A stretch of 64,000 nucleotides of DNA from Olsenella sp. KGMB02461 (GTDB lineage: Bacteria > Actinomycetota > Coriobacteriia > Coriobacteriales > Atopobiaceae), in the NCBI RefSeq assembly GCF_012584445.1, contig NZ_JABAHI010000006.1:248001-312000 (forward strand), read 5' to 3'. Both the position numbers and the translations under genes were made by a program. This document shows positions 53,536-61,825 of this stretch, one piece after another (the stretch's first letter is position 1; every line of letters begins with the position of its first letter). Under the pieces are notes generated by a model. It had not been told where the DNA came from and made no database searches. It worked only from the letters and a program-made list of their open reading frames with translations.

Positions 53536-54327
53536 ATGAGCGATCCTATAACCTCCCCCACCATCGAGGGGATGCGCGCCCATAGATCCATCCGCGCCTA
53601 CTCGTCCAAGCCAGTGGACGAAGCCGTCCTCCGCAGCATCATGGATGCGGTGCAATCCATGCCCAACTGGGTCAACTGCCAGCATGTCTCTGTAGTGAAC
53701 GTTGCCGATAAGGACCTCCGCAAGCAAGTGTTCGAGTTCTGCAACCAGCAGCCCTACGTGCTGGAAGCGCCGGTGTTCCTGGTCTTTTGCGCAGACTTCT
53801 ACCGCACCTGGCTGGCCTGCCATGAGGACCAGGACACCTTTGACCAAGTGTCCAAAGTGCAGGACAACCTTATGGTAGGAGTCACTGACGCAGGCATCGC
53901 CCTGGGCTGGGCCGTAGCCGCAGCCGAGTCTTTGGGGCTCGGCACCTGCGTTATCGGCGACGCCCGAGCTCACGGCCCCGAGATGGCGAATGTCCTGGGA
54001 TTACCTCGCTATGTCATCCCCATCGCCGGCCTCTGCATTGGCTATCCCGCACAAGATCCGGCACTCAAACCCCGTCTCCCCCACGAGGCGGTCTACTTCA
54101 CCGACCGGTACAACCCGGACCTCAAGTCCCTTATCGATGGCTATGACCAGCGCTACCGTGCCTATCGGAGCCAACGGACCGAAGGGCAAGACAATGAAAG
54201 CTGGTCAGAGACGGTGGCCTCTTTCTACCAGGTGCCTTTCAAAAACCACCTGAGCGTTCCCCAGATGCTCGAGATGCAGGGTTTCAATCCTGGGTTGCCT
54301 GCCACGGATACTCCCCTGCAGCCTTAG
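53536..54327 (+). CDS. NfsA-type nitroreductase
   Basis: 263 residues, FMN-dependent NADPH nitroreductase/flavin reductase type. MRAHRSIRAYSSKPVDEAVL, SMPNWVNCQHVSVV (FMN pocket), GIALGWAVAAAESLGLGTC and GLPRYVIPIAGLCIGYP are typical. ATG 53536 is chosen by homology-like start (MSDPITSPTIEGM); the longer frame from 53293 lacks features. The ribosome binding site is weak. Confidence 0.88.
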   Translation: MSDPITSPTIEGMRAHRSIRAYSSKPVDEAVLRSIMDAVQSMPNWVNCQHVSVVNVADKDLRKQVFEFCNQQPYVLEAPVFLVFCADFYRTWLACHEDQDTFDQVSKVQDNLMVGVTDAGIALGWAVAAAESLGLGTCVIGDARAHGPEMANVLGLPRYVIPIAGLCIGYPAQDPALKPRLPHEAVYFTDRYNPDLKSLIDGYDQRYRAYRSQRTEGQDNESWSETVASFYQVPFKNHLSVPQMLEMQGFNPGLPATDTPLQP

Positions 54328-54425
54328 GCTTGGGACAGCTAAGCACCTCCGAGACCGGCTTGGTGGGATCGAGCCTGCCTATGCAAAATGCCCCAAGAAA
54401 GGCGCCACGCTACTGAAGGTCCCCC

Positions 54426-54821
54426 TCATAGGGCAAGACCTCGGCAAGGTAGCACCATATGTGCCATGGGGCAGTCTGCGGCAGGCTCAGGGAGCAGCAC
54501 TGTTTTGGCGGGGTTGAGCAGCTTTGCGCTCTCGCCCATGAACTCGACCCCTGCAAGCACGATAGTGGATTGCGGCAACGTCTTTGCAAGCTTTGCAAGG
54601 TAGAACGAGTCGCCCACGTAGTCTGCAACGGCTTGCACCTCTGGCGCCACGTAATAGTGCGCGAGGATTGCGGCGTCACGCTCTTGTTTGAGGTGATCGA
54701 CAGTATCCATAAGCTCAGCCGAGACCAGCTGTGCGCGTTCGGTTGCCGACGCGCACAATGCGGCATGCGTGCCCACTAGAGACGCCAACTCATCTGCCCT
54801 GCAGCTTTTTTCGCGAGGCAT
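54426..54821 (-). pseudogene. nadA: Truncated quinolinate synthase (NadA)
   Basis: 131 codons: start MPREKSCRADELASL behind AAGGAGAGG, then LKQERDAAILAHYYVAPEVQ, VADYVGDSFYLAKLA, VLAGVEFMGESAKLLNPAKTVLLP and DCPMAHM. These cover the first of the three NadA repeats and the first Fe-S cysteine. The frame then diverges and stops, so about 60 percent of the 300-residue enzyme, with two cluster cysteines, is missing. nadB and nadC are not in the window. Confidence 0.85.
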
Positions 54822-55227
54822 AGCCTCTCCTTGTGCGCCAGCGGCGTCATTGGGCATGTGAGCCCCTTCCATCGTAGACGCCTCGTCTCAAGGTCCATTT
54901 CAAGACGAGCCGGATCGTACATATTCGGGGGACAGTATGGCAGCTGTCTTGTCAGCTGACAAGACAGCTGTAAAGCCACAGTGCAGAAAGCCTCTCGACC
55001 ACGAGAAGCGTCCTCCTTCGCAGAGAATCCCATTGCCCGCACAGGCCGACATAGGGCTACGGCAAGGCATCCCTGCACCATGCATCCAGATGATCCTTGG
55101 AGTGCTTTGAATCATTCCGCTTGCAGCCTAGAAAAAATGGCTTTCGCTGTCCCATAAGAGGGCCACCCATCCTCGCATCTCCTTGTGATAATGCCAGTAA
55201 AAGCACGGCCGTACTCGAGGAGGAATC
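54822..55227. other. Control region of truncated nadA and upstream of HIRAN gene
   Basis: 406 bases without a gene. It contains the 30-bp palindrome at 54941-54970 and, between it and nadA, an imperfect hairpin around CGTCTTGAA/TTGAGACG (about 54880-54905). The part near 55227 holds the GGAGG of the HIRAN gene. Confidence 0.6.
54941..54970. promoter_or_regulatory. Perfect 30-bp palindrome upstream of nadA
   Basis: CAGCTGTCTTGTCAG followed by its exact reverse complement CTGACAAGACAGCTG. TGTCTTG...CAAGACA is in the style of NAD-biosynthesis repressor sites (3H-domain NiaR type), though I recall that motif only approximately. About 120 bases before the nadA start; it has survived although the gene is truncated. 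Confidence 0.6.
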
Positions 55228-55566
55228 ATGGGCGTCTTTTCAAAGCACTTTGCAGACTTCGACGTTGCAGGCACTCGTTTTTGGGATGCCGCCTTGGTTG
55301 TTCACGACTTAGAAGCAGGCGACAACGTTCGGCTAATAGCAGAACCAGATAACCCTCATGACCCCAATGCGGTAGCGCTGGTATGGCACGACACCAAGCT
55401 GGGCTATGTGCCTCGTGCACTTAACGAGATCCCCGCTCAGCTACTGCGTTTTGGGCACACCAATGTGCTGGAGTGCCGCATCTTGAAGGTAGACCCTAAG
55501 GCAGATACCTGGGAGCAAATCCATGTAGGCCTCTACTTTGTTGATCTCTCTCATAAGGAAGCCTAG
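55228..55566 (+). CDS. HIRAN-domain protein
   Basis: 112 residues, essentially a single HIRAN domain: FDVAGTRFWDA, LIAEPDNPHDPNAVALVW and LGYVPRALNEIPAQLL. In other proteins HIRAN binds the 3' ends of DNA or damaged DNA. Stand-alone forms are of unknown use. GGAGGAATC precedes the ATG. Confidence 0.88.
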   Translation: MGVFSKHFADFDVAGTRFWDAALVVHDLEAGDNVRLIAEPDNPHDPNAVALVWHDTKLGYVPRALNEIPAQLLRFGHTNVLECRILKVDPKADTWEQIHVGLYFVDLSHKEA

Positions 55567-55807
55567 TCGTCATAAACCAAAGCCCAAGTCTGTCGCCCAT
55601 GCTCACAGGAGTGGCAGACTTCGCTTTTAGAGGCCAAGTGCCCATTTTTGCTATCTACATGGTTGATAACGATCTTCCGTATTTCTCTTCCCAGAAAGTG
55701 TCGCAGTTTCTGAGGACAGAGCCTTATCAAAACAAGAATCCAGGCGTCCAAAAACTTGAGAGATCAACCGCTCACTGACGAGCAAACTCGGAAAATGCGA
55801 AGTCTAA

Positions 55808-56218
55808 AACTCGGATTTTCTAAAATACATAGGCATTATCCGAGATATAGATGACTGGCAAACATTTGGGCTTGTATTCGAGAACATGTACATGCGCGAC
55901 CTCTCAGTCTATGCACAAGCTCTTCCAGACGCCCCCAATGTGCCAGTGAGGTACTACCGAGATGACGCTGGATTAGAAGCGGATGCCATAATTGAATTGG
56001 CGGATGGCAGATGGGCTGCCTTCGAATTTAAATTGGGTAGCGCAAAAGCAGATGCAGGGGTTTCCACTCTCAAACGGCTGCGCAAAAAGCTGACCAATAA
56101 TCCTAAGGCGCGCACCAGACCCCCAGAATTCATGGCAGTCCTTACCGGTACAGGCGAATATGCATATCAAGCTCACGAAGGATTGTTTGTCATCCCGCTC
56201 CGCACACTAGGGGCATAA
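55808..56218 (+). pseudogene. C-terminal DUF4143 fragment of an AAA+ ATPase
   Basis: 137 codons open after a TAA. TFGLVFENMYMRDLSVYAQAL, YYRDDAGLEADAIIELADGRW and AAFEFKLG are the end of DUF4143, the nuclease-like C-terminal domain of a common prophage/mobile AAA+ ATPase family. The ATPase part (about 250 residues) is gone. The surrounding DNA is AT-richer than neighbours, consistent with an acquired and then decayed gene. Confidence 0.75.
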
Positions 56219-56330
56219 CTATTAAAGAGTACTCCTATCTACCTCGCGCAACGCAAATGTCAGCAAGCGTTGCTTGCGCCACCCACGCCACTTCTGCCTA
56301 GATAGTGCTGGCGAGAGATTTGGAGGTCCC

Positions 56331-56846
56331 ATGCTAGGCGACACTATCAAGGAATTAAGAAAGTCCAAAGGTCTTACCCAGGAGGAGCTTGCTCTCAAGC
56401 TCAATGTGGTAAGGCAGACGGTTTCCAAGTGGGAGCAAGGGCTCTCGGTGCCCGATGCATCTATGCTTATCGTCCTTGCCGAGAAACTCGACACCCCGGT
56501 AAGCGTGCTTTTAGGTGAGCCTGTGGCAGCGCGGGATCTTGACGAGCTCGCAGTCCTTGCAGAGAAGCTGGAGATCATCAACCTCCAGCTGGCGCGACAG
56601 CAGGAACGCCGGAGAAAGGTGTTGTTTTGGGTGCTTGTGGCGCTCTGCGGCGTCATCGTCTTCACCTATATGAGCCTCCTGGCCTTGGGAAGCACCTATT
56701 TAAGCTGGGACTTTTCTGATCCAGAGACTGCGGTAGCAGCCACGCTCCTTCACGGCTTCGAATGGGTCTTTGTGCGAGGAGCCCCCATCCTGCTTGTCGC
56801 CGCAGCCGCCGGCATTGCAGTTATCTTCTCTAGGAAAGCCGCATAG
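56331..56846 (+). CDS. XRE-type regulator with membrane anchor
   Basis: 171 residues. Helix-turn-helix (about 3-60, IKELRKSKGLTQEELALKL, VRQTVSKWEQG), a linker coiled coil (LEIINLQLARQQERRRK), then two membrane segments (about 105-128 and 148-168). The layout is that of membrane-tethered XRE regulators next to transporters. It precedes the MFS exporter by about 240 bases but has its own terminator. Confidence 0.88.
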   Translation: MLGDTIKELRKSKGLTQEELALKLNVVRQTVSKWEQGLSVPDASMLIVLAEKLDTPVSVLLGEPVAARDLDELAVLAEKLEIINLQLARQQERRRKVLFWVLVALCGVIVFTYMSLLALGSTYLSWDFSDPETAVAATLLHGFEWVFVRGAPILLVAAAAGIAVIFSRKAA

Positions 56847-56891
56847 ACACCAAGCCCACTGTCGCTTCTGCTTGACACAGCCTCACCCTCA

Positions 56892-56940
56892 AGCTGCGAT
56901 CTTGCCCTTACCCCCAAGGGGCAAGATCGCAGCTATTTCC
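56892..56940 (+). terminator. Terminator after the XRE gene
   Basis: Perfect 16-bp stem AGCTGCGATCTTGCCC/GGGCAAGATCGCAGCT with an 11-base loop and a short T tail (ATTTCCC). Confidence 0.8.
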
Positions 56941-57087
56941 CAAATGCAGGCTTAAAACGCTGGACAACGCGCCTCTGTTAGACTTTTCTCTTGTGAGCTC
57001 AACCTACCGTGCAATGTGCGCGCGAGGGCTGCCACCAAATTGTCTGTCACCTGCCCTGCGGTTGACAGCATTTGAACAGGAGCTTCG

Positions 57088-58467
57088 ATGGAAACGTCGT
57101 TGAACGCGTTGCTCTTTATCCTCTACGGATGCTCGTTTATGTCGGGCTTCAATGAAAACCTTATGAACGTGGCGCTGGTTTCGATTATTGCCGATTTCAC
57201 CATCGACACGGTAACGGCCCAGTGGCTTATTACCGGTTATATGATAATCGTAACTGTCACCGTTGCCTGCATGGCCTTTCTCTACCAGCGATTCTCTTTA
57301 CGCAAGCTCTTTTTTATAGCAGCAAGCCTGAACGCCCTTGGCTCACTAGGCGGCTTGTGCGCCAATAGTTTCATCATGTTATTGGCCTCACGACTTATCC
57401 AAGCAGTGGGCACAGGCGTCTTTATCCCCCTTATGATGAATGTCATCGTCGACTATGCGCCGCACAAGAAAATGGGGGCGTTTCTCTCTTTGGGCTCGGC
57501 AATGATCACCCTAGGGCCTGCTACCGCCCCCATTTTGACAGGTTATATGGTGAGCTATCTTGGATGGCATAGCGTCTTTTTGGTGCCGCTCGTCTTTGGG
57601 GCGCTCTTCATGGCCCTTGGGTTCTTCGTAATCCCCAAAGAGAAGAAGAAAGCCTGTGGAGGCTTTGATCTTTTGTCGGTTGCCCTCTTGGCGATCTCTG
57701 TGACAGCACTTTCAACAGGGCTTTCAGAGATCTCAGCAAACCTGCTGGCAGGAATCCTAGAACTCGCCGGCGCCATCGCCTTGCTGGCGCTATTCGTGCG
57801 GCGCCAAAACGCCCTGGAGCAGCCGCTCATCTCATTAAAACCCATGCGGTCGGGCCTGTTCTGGCCCGCTGTCATCCTGGTAATGATTACCATGATGACC
57901 TATTTCTCGCTCTCCGTGGTTTCGCCGATTTACTTCGAGGAGGGCGTAGGGCTCGACGCCTCGATGGTAGGCACCATTTTGATCTTCCCCGTCCTTGGCA
58001 ACGCTTCTGCAGCCGCCATCTCCGGAAAGGTGTTCGACCGACGCGGCCCATGGCCGCTCTTGCCTATAGGTTTTTCCATTGCGTGCGCAGGGTTGGCGCT
58101 CGCGGTGGCGGGCTCGTTCTTGCTTTGCCCCATAGCCACCACCGCAGGCATTTTCTTTGGCTACCTTGGAACAGGCGCCGTGCTTTCATCCTCCCAAACC
58201 TCAGGGCTCAAGGCGCTCCCCGCAGATCTTCACTCCCATGGCGTGGCCTTGATGAGCACGTCGCTGCAGTTAGCTGCCTGTCTGGGGCCGGCGCTCTACA
58301 TTGGCATCATGAGCGCGGTCTCGCAGGCAGCCGAGCATGCAGGCGCCGCCCCACAAACCGCCTCCTCTGAAGGCTTTGCCGTCGCCATGATAGTCTCTTG
58401 TGTCATCGTGCTCTGCGGTCTCTTGCTGGCTCTTCGCTACTCCCGGCGCGCCAAGCGCCAGAGCTGA
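57088..58467 (+). CDS. MFS exporter, DHA2 (EmrB/QacA) family
   Basis: 459 residues with about 14 hydrophobic segments. ALVSIIADFTIDTVTAQWL, TGYMIIVTVTVA, LASRLIQAVGTGVFIPLMM (motif C-like) and LGPATAPILTGYMVSYLGW are DHA2 signatures. Likely exports drugs or toxic metabolites by proton exchange. GGAGC precedes the ATG. It converges with the SnoaL-like gene. Confidence 0.9.
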   Translation: METSLNALLFILYGCSFMSGFNENLMNVALVSIIADFTIDTVTAQWLITGYMIIVTVTVACMAFLYQRFSLRKLFFIAASLNALGSLGGLCANSFIMLLASRLIQAVGTGVFIPLMMNVIVDYAPHKKMGAFLSLGSAMITLGPATAPILTGYMVSYLGWHSVFLVPLVFGALFMALGFFVIPKEKKKACGGFDLLSVALLAISVTALSTGLSEISANLLAGILELAGAIALLALFVRRQNALEQPLISLKPMRSGLFWPAVILVMITMMTYFSLSVVSPIYFEEGVGLDASMVGTILIFPVLGNASAAAISGKVFDRRGPWPLLPIGFSIACAGLALAVAGSFLLCPIATTAGIFFGYLGTGAVLSSSQTSGLKALPADLHSHGVALMSTSLQLAACLGPALYIGIMSAVSQAAEHAGAAPQTASSEGFAVAMIVSCVIVLCGLLLALRYSRRAKRQS

Positions 58468-58490
58468 GGTATCGGCAACGCCTGAATGGC

Positions 58491-58865
58491 TTAGAACTTG
58501 CCGTTGTCGTTCTTCCAATCGCGCTTGGAAGGGATGGCTGCCATGACATCCCAATGCTCGGCGATCTTGCCATCCTCATCGAAGCAGAAGATATCGAAGG
58601 CCACCTGTTCGCCAGCGCCTGCGAAGTTATAAATGCTATGCAGGAAGACTTTGTCGCCATCCTCGAAGGCGCGGATGTTTTTCACGGTAGTGGGCACGGG
58701 AGCAGAGGCCAGGTACTCGACGCTGGACACAAAGGCGTCGCGGCCGGTGCCATAAGCCAGGTTGTGCTGGATGTAGTTCTCGGCCAGAAGGTCGTGCGCC
58801 TTCTGAGTGTCGCCAGTAGCAAAAGTGTTGATGAGATCCAGTGCCTTTTGAATTTGAGCTGTCAT
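58491..58865 (-). CDS. SnoaL-like / NTF2-fold protein
   Basis: 124 residues: IQKALDLINTFATGD, NYIQHNLAYGTGRDAFV, DGDKVFLHSIYNF, FDIFCFDEDGKIAEHWDVMA. This is the SnoaL-like polyketide-cyclase/ester-hydrolase fold used widely as small enzymes. Divergent from an HxlR regulator, a frequent pairing in redox or quinone stress. AAAGGAC precedes the ATG. Confidence 0.88.
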   Translation of the reverse strand: MTAQIQKALDLINTFATGDTQKAHDLLAENYIQHNLAYGTGRDAFVSSVEYLASAPVPTTVKNIRAFEDGDKVFLHSIYNFAGAGEQVAFDIFCFDEDGKIAEHWDVMAAIPSKRDWKNDNGKF

Positions 58866-58912
58866 TGCCTTGTCCTTTCATTGGATACCGTTGCATGTGA
58901 TCCTTGCGGGCT

Positions 58913-58937
58913 GATACCATTGTCTACAGTTGGTATC
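58913..58937. promoter_or_regulatory. Inverted repeat in the SnoaL/HxlR divergent region
   Basis: 7-base arms GATACCA/TGGTATC with an 11-base spacer, 48 bases before the SnoaL-like start. A further GGATACC lies near 58883. Probable HxlR operator. Confidence 0.5.
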
Positions 58938-59021
58938 CATATGTAAGTAGGCACTTTATTGTACTGTAGGTACCTTTTAGTAACTATTGGATGGTAACAG
59001 GTAGTTTGTGAGGTATGAATT

Positions 59022-59378
59022 ATGGCGATTGCGTCTATTGAGGAACTTCCCGCCTGTCCGGTAGAAACCACGCTTCAGCTCATTGGCAACAAGTGGCAGG
59101 TGCTCATCCTTCGCGACCTGGTGCTCCATGGGACCATGCGTTTCAAGGAGCTCCAGCGCTCCATTGGGGGTGTGTCACAAAAAGTGCTCACATCAAACTT
59201 GCGAGCCATGGAAGAGAGCGGGCTTGTCCATCGAGAAGTCTATGCAGAGGTTCCCCCTCGAGTTGAGTACTCTTTAACTGGCCTGGGGCTTACCTTGAAG
59301 AGCATGCTGAACGCGCTGTGGGACTGGGGAACCACCTATCAGGAGAAGGTGAAGTCCGGACAAGTTGAGCTGTCGTAG
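59022..59378 (+). CDS. HxlR family transcriptional regulator
   Basis: 118 residues. CPVETTLQLIGNKWQVLILRDL opens the HxlR winged helix; GTMRFKELQRSIGGVSQKVL and PPRVEYSLTGLGLTLKSML complete it. The Cys12 position near the start is used by some HxlR proteins for aldehyde/quinone sensing. It likely represses the divergent SnoaL-like gene. The frame after the TAG stop stays open for 24 more codons. No strong ribosome binding site. Confidence 0.9.
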   Translation: MAIASIEELPACPVETTLQLIGNKWQVLILRDLVLHGTMRFKELQRSIGGVSQKVLTSNLRAMEESGLVHREVYAEVPPRVEYSLTGLGLTLKSMLNALWDWGTTYQEKVKSGQVELS

Positions 59379-59492
59379 GCACTGAGCGCTCAAGAGATCG
59401 CCCGTGCCATGGTGGAAGATGAGGGTGACGGCAGCGACTTCTGCATCGTATAGGATGAGAGTTTTTTAACCTTATTTATATTCGTAACACAA

Positions 59493-59525
59493 AGGCGGAG
59501 GCGCTTTTATAAAGTGCCTCCGCCT
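59493..59525 (+). terminator. Terminator-like hairpin after hxlR
   Basis: 10-bp stem AGGCGGAGGC/GCCTCCGCCT, extended inward by weaker pairs. No clean T-run. Confidence 0.6.
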
Positions 59526-59682
59526 GGCGTGGCTTATAGGACAGACAGTGCGCTGTGATAAGAGGCGTTGACCTGCGTCAGACGGGGCCCGACCTGCGTC
59601 AACACCCCCTTAATCTGTAGGCCAAATCTGTAGGCCAAATTCACCTTCACTATTTACAAGTACTCTTTGGGCTCAAAGGGGG

Positions 59683-59714
59683 GCAGTTTGAAAGCAGGGC
59701 TACTTTCAAACTGC
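59683..59714. repeat. 12-bp perfect inverted repeat
   Basis: GCAGTTTGAAAG/CTTTCAAACTGC with an 8-base loop, flanked by GGGG and CCCCC that could extend the stem. Function unknown. Confidence 0.6.
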
Positions 59715-59828
59715 AAACCCCCAGGTAAATTATGGGAGGTCACAAGTAGATCTACCTGCGAGATGAGGACACGGGGCAGATGGGGTTTGGACTGGGCGCC
59801 GCTTCATGCCTACTAAGTACCATTTCGC

Positions 59829-59850
59829 GCCTACTAAGTACTTAGTAGGC
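59829..59850. repeat. 22-bp perfect palindrome of two TACTTAGTAGG units
   Basis: GCCTACTAAGT followed by its exact reverse complement ACTTAGTAGGC. A third unit (GCCTACTAAGTAC) lies 21 bases upstream at 59808. Confidence 0.8.
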
Positions 59851-59931
59851 CAATTTTGCCCAAAATCTGCGTCACTTTTTATTTGAGTATTGCATCACCC
59901 AAGCTTACAGAGTTGGTTTCATATTAAATTG

Positions 59932-60018
59932 TACTTAGTAGGCGCATGCCGGAGGAGATGTACTTAGTAGGCGCATGCCGGAGGAGATGTACTTAGTAGG
60001 CGCATGCCGGAGGAGATG
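59932..60018 (+). repeat. 29-bp perfect tandem repeat, three copies
   Basis: Unit from TACTTAGTAGGCGCATG to CCGGAGGAGATG, at 59932, 59961 and 59990, identical in all three. A degenerate fourth unit continues to about 60046 (TATTTAGTAGGCGC). Each unit carries GGAGGAGATG, which resembles a ribosome binding site. Confidence 0.9.
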
Positions 60019-60065
60019 TACGAAGGAAATGTATTTAGTAGGCGCGAGCGTTGCCATCAAACAAC

Positions 60066-60098
60066 GGCGCCCCGACTCCTATAAGGAACCGAGGCGCC
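60066..60098 (-). terminator. Terminator of hcp
   Basis: On the minus strand GGCGCCTCGGTTCC pairs with GGAGTCGGGGCGCC (with G-U pairs), loop TTATA, then GTTGTTTG. 29 bases past the hcp stop. Confidence 0.85.
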
Positions 60099-60126
60099 TG
60101 GGAGAAAAGAGATGTGTGAGGACGCA

Positions 60127-61722
60127 CTAAGCCATAATCTCAGCCAGGTCGGCCTCCGGGGTGGAGATGGGGCGAATGCCAAAGCGCTCTTGCAGCACCT
60201 GGAAGACGCCGGGGCTGATGAATGCCGGCAGCGTGGGACCCAGATAGATGCCCTGAATGCCCAAGTAGAGCAGGGTCAGCAGGATGCATACTGCCTTCTG
60301 CTCGTACCAAGAGAGCACCATGGACAGCGGCAGATCGTTGACTTCACACTCGAAGGCCTCGGCCAGCGCCAGCGCGATCTTGATGGCGCCGTAGGCATCG
60401 TTGCACTGGCCCACATCTAGCAAGCGAGGAATGCCGTCGATCTCGCCCAAGTCCAGGTCGTTGAAGCGATACTTGCCGCAAGCCAAAGTGAGAATCACCG
60501 TGTCTGCAGGAGCTTGCTTAGTGAATTCGGTGTAGTAGCTGCGCTCGCGACGCTGTCCGTCGCAGCCTGCCAACAGCACAAAGTGGTTGATGTCACCGTT
60601 CTTCACCCCGTCGATCACCGCAGGCGCCGCGCCCATCACAGTGTCATAGCCAAAGCCAGTGGTCACAGAAGTGCCGCCATTGATTCCGGTGAACTGCTTG
60701 TCTTCAGACCAGCCGCCAAGCTCCAAGGCTTTGTCGATGAGGGCAGAGAAGTCCTTGGTGCCATCCTCATTCACAGGTACGTTGTGGGCACCGGGAAACG
60801 TCACAGGGCCGGTGACAAACACGCGGTCTGCATAGGAGGCGTCCGGCCTCATCAGACAGTTGGTGGTCCACAGGATAGGCGCGGGCAGATCCTTGAACTC
60901 GCGACGCTGATTATGCCAGGCCGTGCCGTAGTTGCCCTTGAGATGTGGATACTTGCGCAGCTCAGGATAAGCGTTGGCAGGAAGCATCTCGCCATGGGTG
61001 TACACGTTGACGCCGCGGCCCTCGGTTTGCTCCAGCAGCTGCTTCAAATCGTGAAGATCATGACCGGTCACCACGATAAAGGGGCCTGCCTCAACGGTAA
61101 GGTCGCAGGTAGCGGGCTCAGGCTTGCCATAAGTTCCTACATTGGCGCGCTCCAGCGCTGCCATAGCAGCCAAGTTTGCCTCTCCGCATTTAAGCACCAG
61201 AGCCAGCAGTCCGTCGGCGCCCAAATCGCTCCCTACCGCACGCAGCCCCTCATAGAGGAAGTCGGTCACTTGATCGTCACGCTCGCCCAGCAAAGCCGCA
61301 TGGTAGCCATAGGCAGCCATGCCGCGCATGCCAAAGAGCAGCAGACTTTTTAGGCTTCGCATGTCTTCTGCCGAGCTCCAAAGCCCATGCATGTCGTACT
61401 CGCAGGCACCGTCAGCACACTGGGGAGCTAAGCGACTCACTTCGTCGCGCACGCGACCGATAAGCGCCTTGATGGCCTCCCCGTCAAAGCTCACATTGGT
61501 CACACAGGTAAACATGCCCTCGAGCAGCAGATCATCAGTACCTGCATCTTTGAGGGGGTTATTCTCGGCAGCCCGAGCCAGCGCGATCAAAGCACCGGTA
61601 AGCTCGTCTTGAAGCAGGGCCACCTCGGCGCTCTTGCCGCACACTCCCGCAAGGCCCGTGCATGCGGTACAACCTGCGGTCTGCTCGCATTGGAAGCAGA
61701 ACATCTTGTTATCGGCACCCAT
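60127..61722 (-). CDS. hcp: Hydroxylamine reductase / hybrid cluster protein
   Basis: 531 residues. N-terminal cluster cysteines in MFCFQCEQTAGCTACTG; hybrid-cluster ligands in LAGCDGQRRERSYY, LTLACGKYRFN and GQCNDAYGA, plus GAHNVPVNEDG. Reduces hydroxylamine in vitro and acts in nitric-oxide defence as NO reductase. The start chosen is ATG 61722 (MGADNKMFCF) behind AGGAGAG. It is divergent from a Crp-type regulator that probably controls it, as HcpR does in other bacteria. Confidence 0.95.
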   Translation of the reverse strand: MGADNKMFCFQCEQTAGCTACTGLAGVCGKSAEVALLQDELTGALIALARAAENNPLKDAGTDDLLLEGMFTCVTNVSFDGEAIKALIGRVRDEVSRLAPQCADGACEYDMHGLWSSAEDMRSLKSLLLFGMRGMAAYGYHAALLGERDDQVTDFLYEGLRAVGSDLGADGLLALVLKCGEANLAAMAALERANVGTYGKPEPATCDLTVEAGPFIVVTGHDLHDLKQLLEQTEGRGVNVYTHGEMLPANAYPELRKYPHLKGNYGTAWHNQRREFKDLPAPILWTTNCLMRPDASYADRVFVTGPVTFPGAHNVPVNEDGTKDFSALIDKALELGGWSEDKQFTGINGGTSVTTGFGYDTVMGAAPAVIDGVKNGDINHFVLLAGCDGQRRERSYYTEFTKQAPADTVILTLACGKYRFNDLDLGEIDGIPRLLDVGQCNDAYGAIKIALALAEAFECEVNDLPLSMVLSWYEQKAVCILLTLLYLGIQGIYLGPTLPAFISPGVFQVLQERFGIRPISTPEADLAEIMA

Positions 61723-61782
61723 CGCTCTCTCCTATCGCCTAGCCGAGCGCGCCTTTGCGCTCACGGGTATAGGTGAAGTATT

Positions 61783-61825
61783 CTGTTCTTGATATAACAT
61801 GTCTGTTCTAATTCCAACAATTAGA
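61783..61825. promoter_or_regulatory. Control region between hcp and the Crp-type gene
   Basis: CTGTTCT repeats at 61783 and 61804 with 21-base period, around TTGATATAAC. CTAATT/AATTAG with 5-base spacer (61809-61825) overlaps the ribosome-binding side of the regulator gene. Candidate sites for autoregulation and hcp control. Confidence 0.45.

Larger units (their letters stand above)
59379..60126. other. Repeat-rich gap between converging hxlR and hcp
   Basis: 748 bases without a supportable gene. In order: a long hairpin (59493-59525); ACCTGCGTCA twice (near 59570 and 59592); a 13-bp tandem pair AATCTGTAGGCCA (59612-59637); a 12-bp stem-loop (59683-59714); seven copies of TACTTAGTAGG or its complement, including a 22-bp perfect palindrome (59829-59850); a 29-bp tandem triplicate (59932-60018); and the hcp terminator. 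Neither flanking gene has its promoter here. Confidence 0.7.

Noticed and set aside
55563-55751. 62-codon minus-strand frame containing SEVCHSCEHGRQTW
   Set aside because: Short, no ribosome binding site, no recognisable family; may be a relic but cannot be supported.
59932-60018. CRISPR array
   Set aside because: The 29-bp units are directly adjacent with no variable spacers and no cas genes nearby; it is a plain tandem repeat.
59932-60046. Small repeated ORF starting at GGAGGAGATG
   Set aside because: The 29-base unit is not a multiple of three, so no repeated peptide frame is maintained.
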